Below, in pieces: positions 63,704-64,000 of a stretch of 64,000 nucleotides of DNA. Under the pieces are notes generated by a model. The model saw only the letters and a program-made list of their open reading frames with translations, had not been told where the DNA came from and did not search any database. The DNA lies in contig CATOSK010000006.1 of assembly GCA_951812535.1 (NCBI GenBank), forward strand, positions 124,001 through 188,000, written 5' to 3'. Numbering within the stretch: the stretch's first letter is position 1; each line of letters begins with the position of its first letter. This DNA comes from an uncultured Dehalococcoidia bacterium (GTDB lineage: Bacteria; Chloroflexota; Dehalococcoidia; Lucifugimonadales; UBA3495). The translations under genes were made by a program, and so were the position numbers.

Positions 63704-64000
63704 AGCGACCGGCATACAGCATCAACCTCTCGTCCCAGGACCCAGGGGTCCGCTTAACCTCGTTTTCACCGGTGCGACGCCCCAACGCGGTTCCCCAATC
63801 GGTGCACTTCGCCAACATGGCGCAGCTGGACCGCCGGGACTACCTCATGCTCGCGGATTTCGAAGCCGTGGTGGCTGGCAACAGCCCTGTTTCCGGCCCC
63901 GGCTGGAAATCCCCGCCATCCGCAGTTCAGAGGGGTGGCTGGAAACCCCGGTTCATTTCTACCCGGCAGGAAGCTATACTTTTGCACATTCCAGCCAGGG
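63704..64000. repeat. Dispersed repeat, copy 2, with a possible coding remnant
   Basis: The last 125 bases repeat 16079-16215 in inverse orientation. Before it, a plus-strand open piece reads VHFANMAQLDRRDYLMLADF, then EAVVAGNSPVSG running into the repeat. This may be the tail of a transposase or other gene ending in the repeat. The window ends inside it. Confidence 0.6.

Overview
The window is a GC-rich, heavily rearranged accessory region of a bacterial chromosome. The best guess is a Chloroflexota-like organism of the SAR202/Dehalococcoidia type or a similar sponge or marine symbiont. That guess rests on gene content (LLM-class F420-type oxidoreductase, CoxG and CaiB fragments, peptide ABC permeases, cupin and aldo/keto reductase genes, many IS remnants) and cannot be proved from sequence alone. 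No rRNA or tRNA gene and no prophage structural gene was seen.

Layout. 0-2.05 kb: IS630 and IS3 wreckage. 2.3-6.2 kb: an intact peptide/nickel-type ABC transporter operon (lipoprotein binding protein plus two permeases, no ATPases) behind a strong AT-rich promoter. 6.2-9.3 kb: a coxG tail, an IS1380 fragment, an ankyrin gene cut by an IS3-family element. 9.3-11.2 kb: membrane protein, trypsin-like protease, small membrane protein. 11.4-15.7 kb: two divergent sets of tiny, partly overlapping genes rich in zinc-knuckle proteins, ending at a perfect terminator. 16-19.7 kb: alpha-carbonic anhydrase and DNA methylase fragments joined head to head, a HEPN-domain gene, a MITE and a one-spacer CRISPR relic. 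19.8-25.4 kb: cytochrome c, IS701, a broken mgtE, and an AlbA_2 gene bracketed by direct repeats. 25.4-33 kb: small operon, Type IIG-like restriction-modification enzyme, serine recombinase, PD-(D/E)XK nuclease (broken).

33-41.6 kb holds the most striking part: lipoproteins, a structured intergenic element, a CAP-domain protein and a tight four-gene operon. The operon encodes a vWA/TerY-like protein, a PP2C phosphatase, a kinase fused to two zinc ribbons and an ADP-ribosylglycohydrolase, and a tandem double-Nudix protein. It combines the TerY-P phospho-signalling triad with ADP-ribose processing and is the best candidate for an undescribed system.

41.6-57.4 kb: IS1182, MITEs, two paralogous cupins, aldo/keto reductase, CaiB pseudogene, IS1380, serine hydrolase, an MFS gene split by a 17-bp tandem repeat, LLM oxidoreductase, an ACT protein next to a broken histidine decarboxylase, an NCS2 permease-ATPase fusion (frameshifted) and a DUF1330 protein. 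57.4-64 kb: a second serine recombinase in inverted orientation to the first, a DUF433/DUF5615 toxin-antitoxin pair, an HsdR scrap, and a very large nuclease-NACHT defence gene interrupted by a TAA codon and by a run of nine G that may be phase-variable.

Overall this reads as a defence and mobile-element island. Mobile elements sit repeatedly on stop codons, many genes carry single in-frame nonsense codons, and two loci have repeat tracts that could switch expression.
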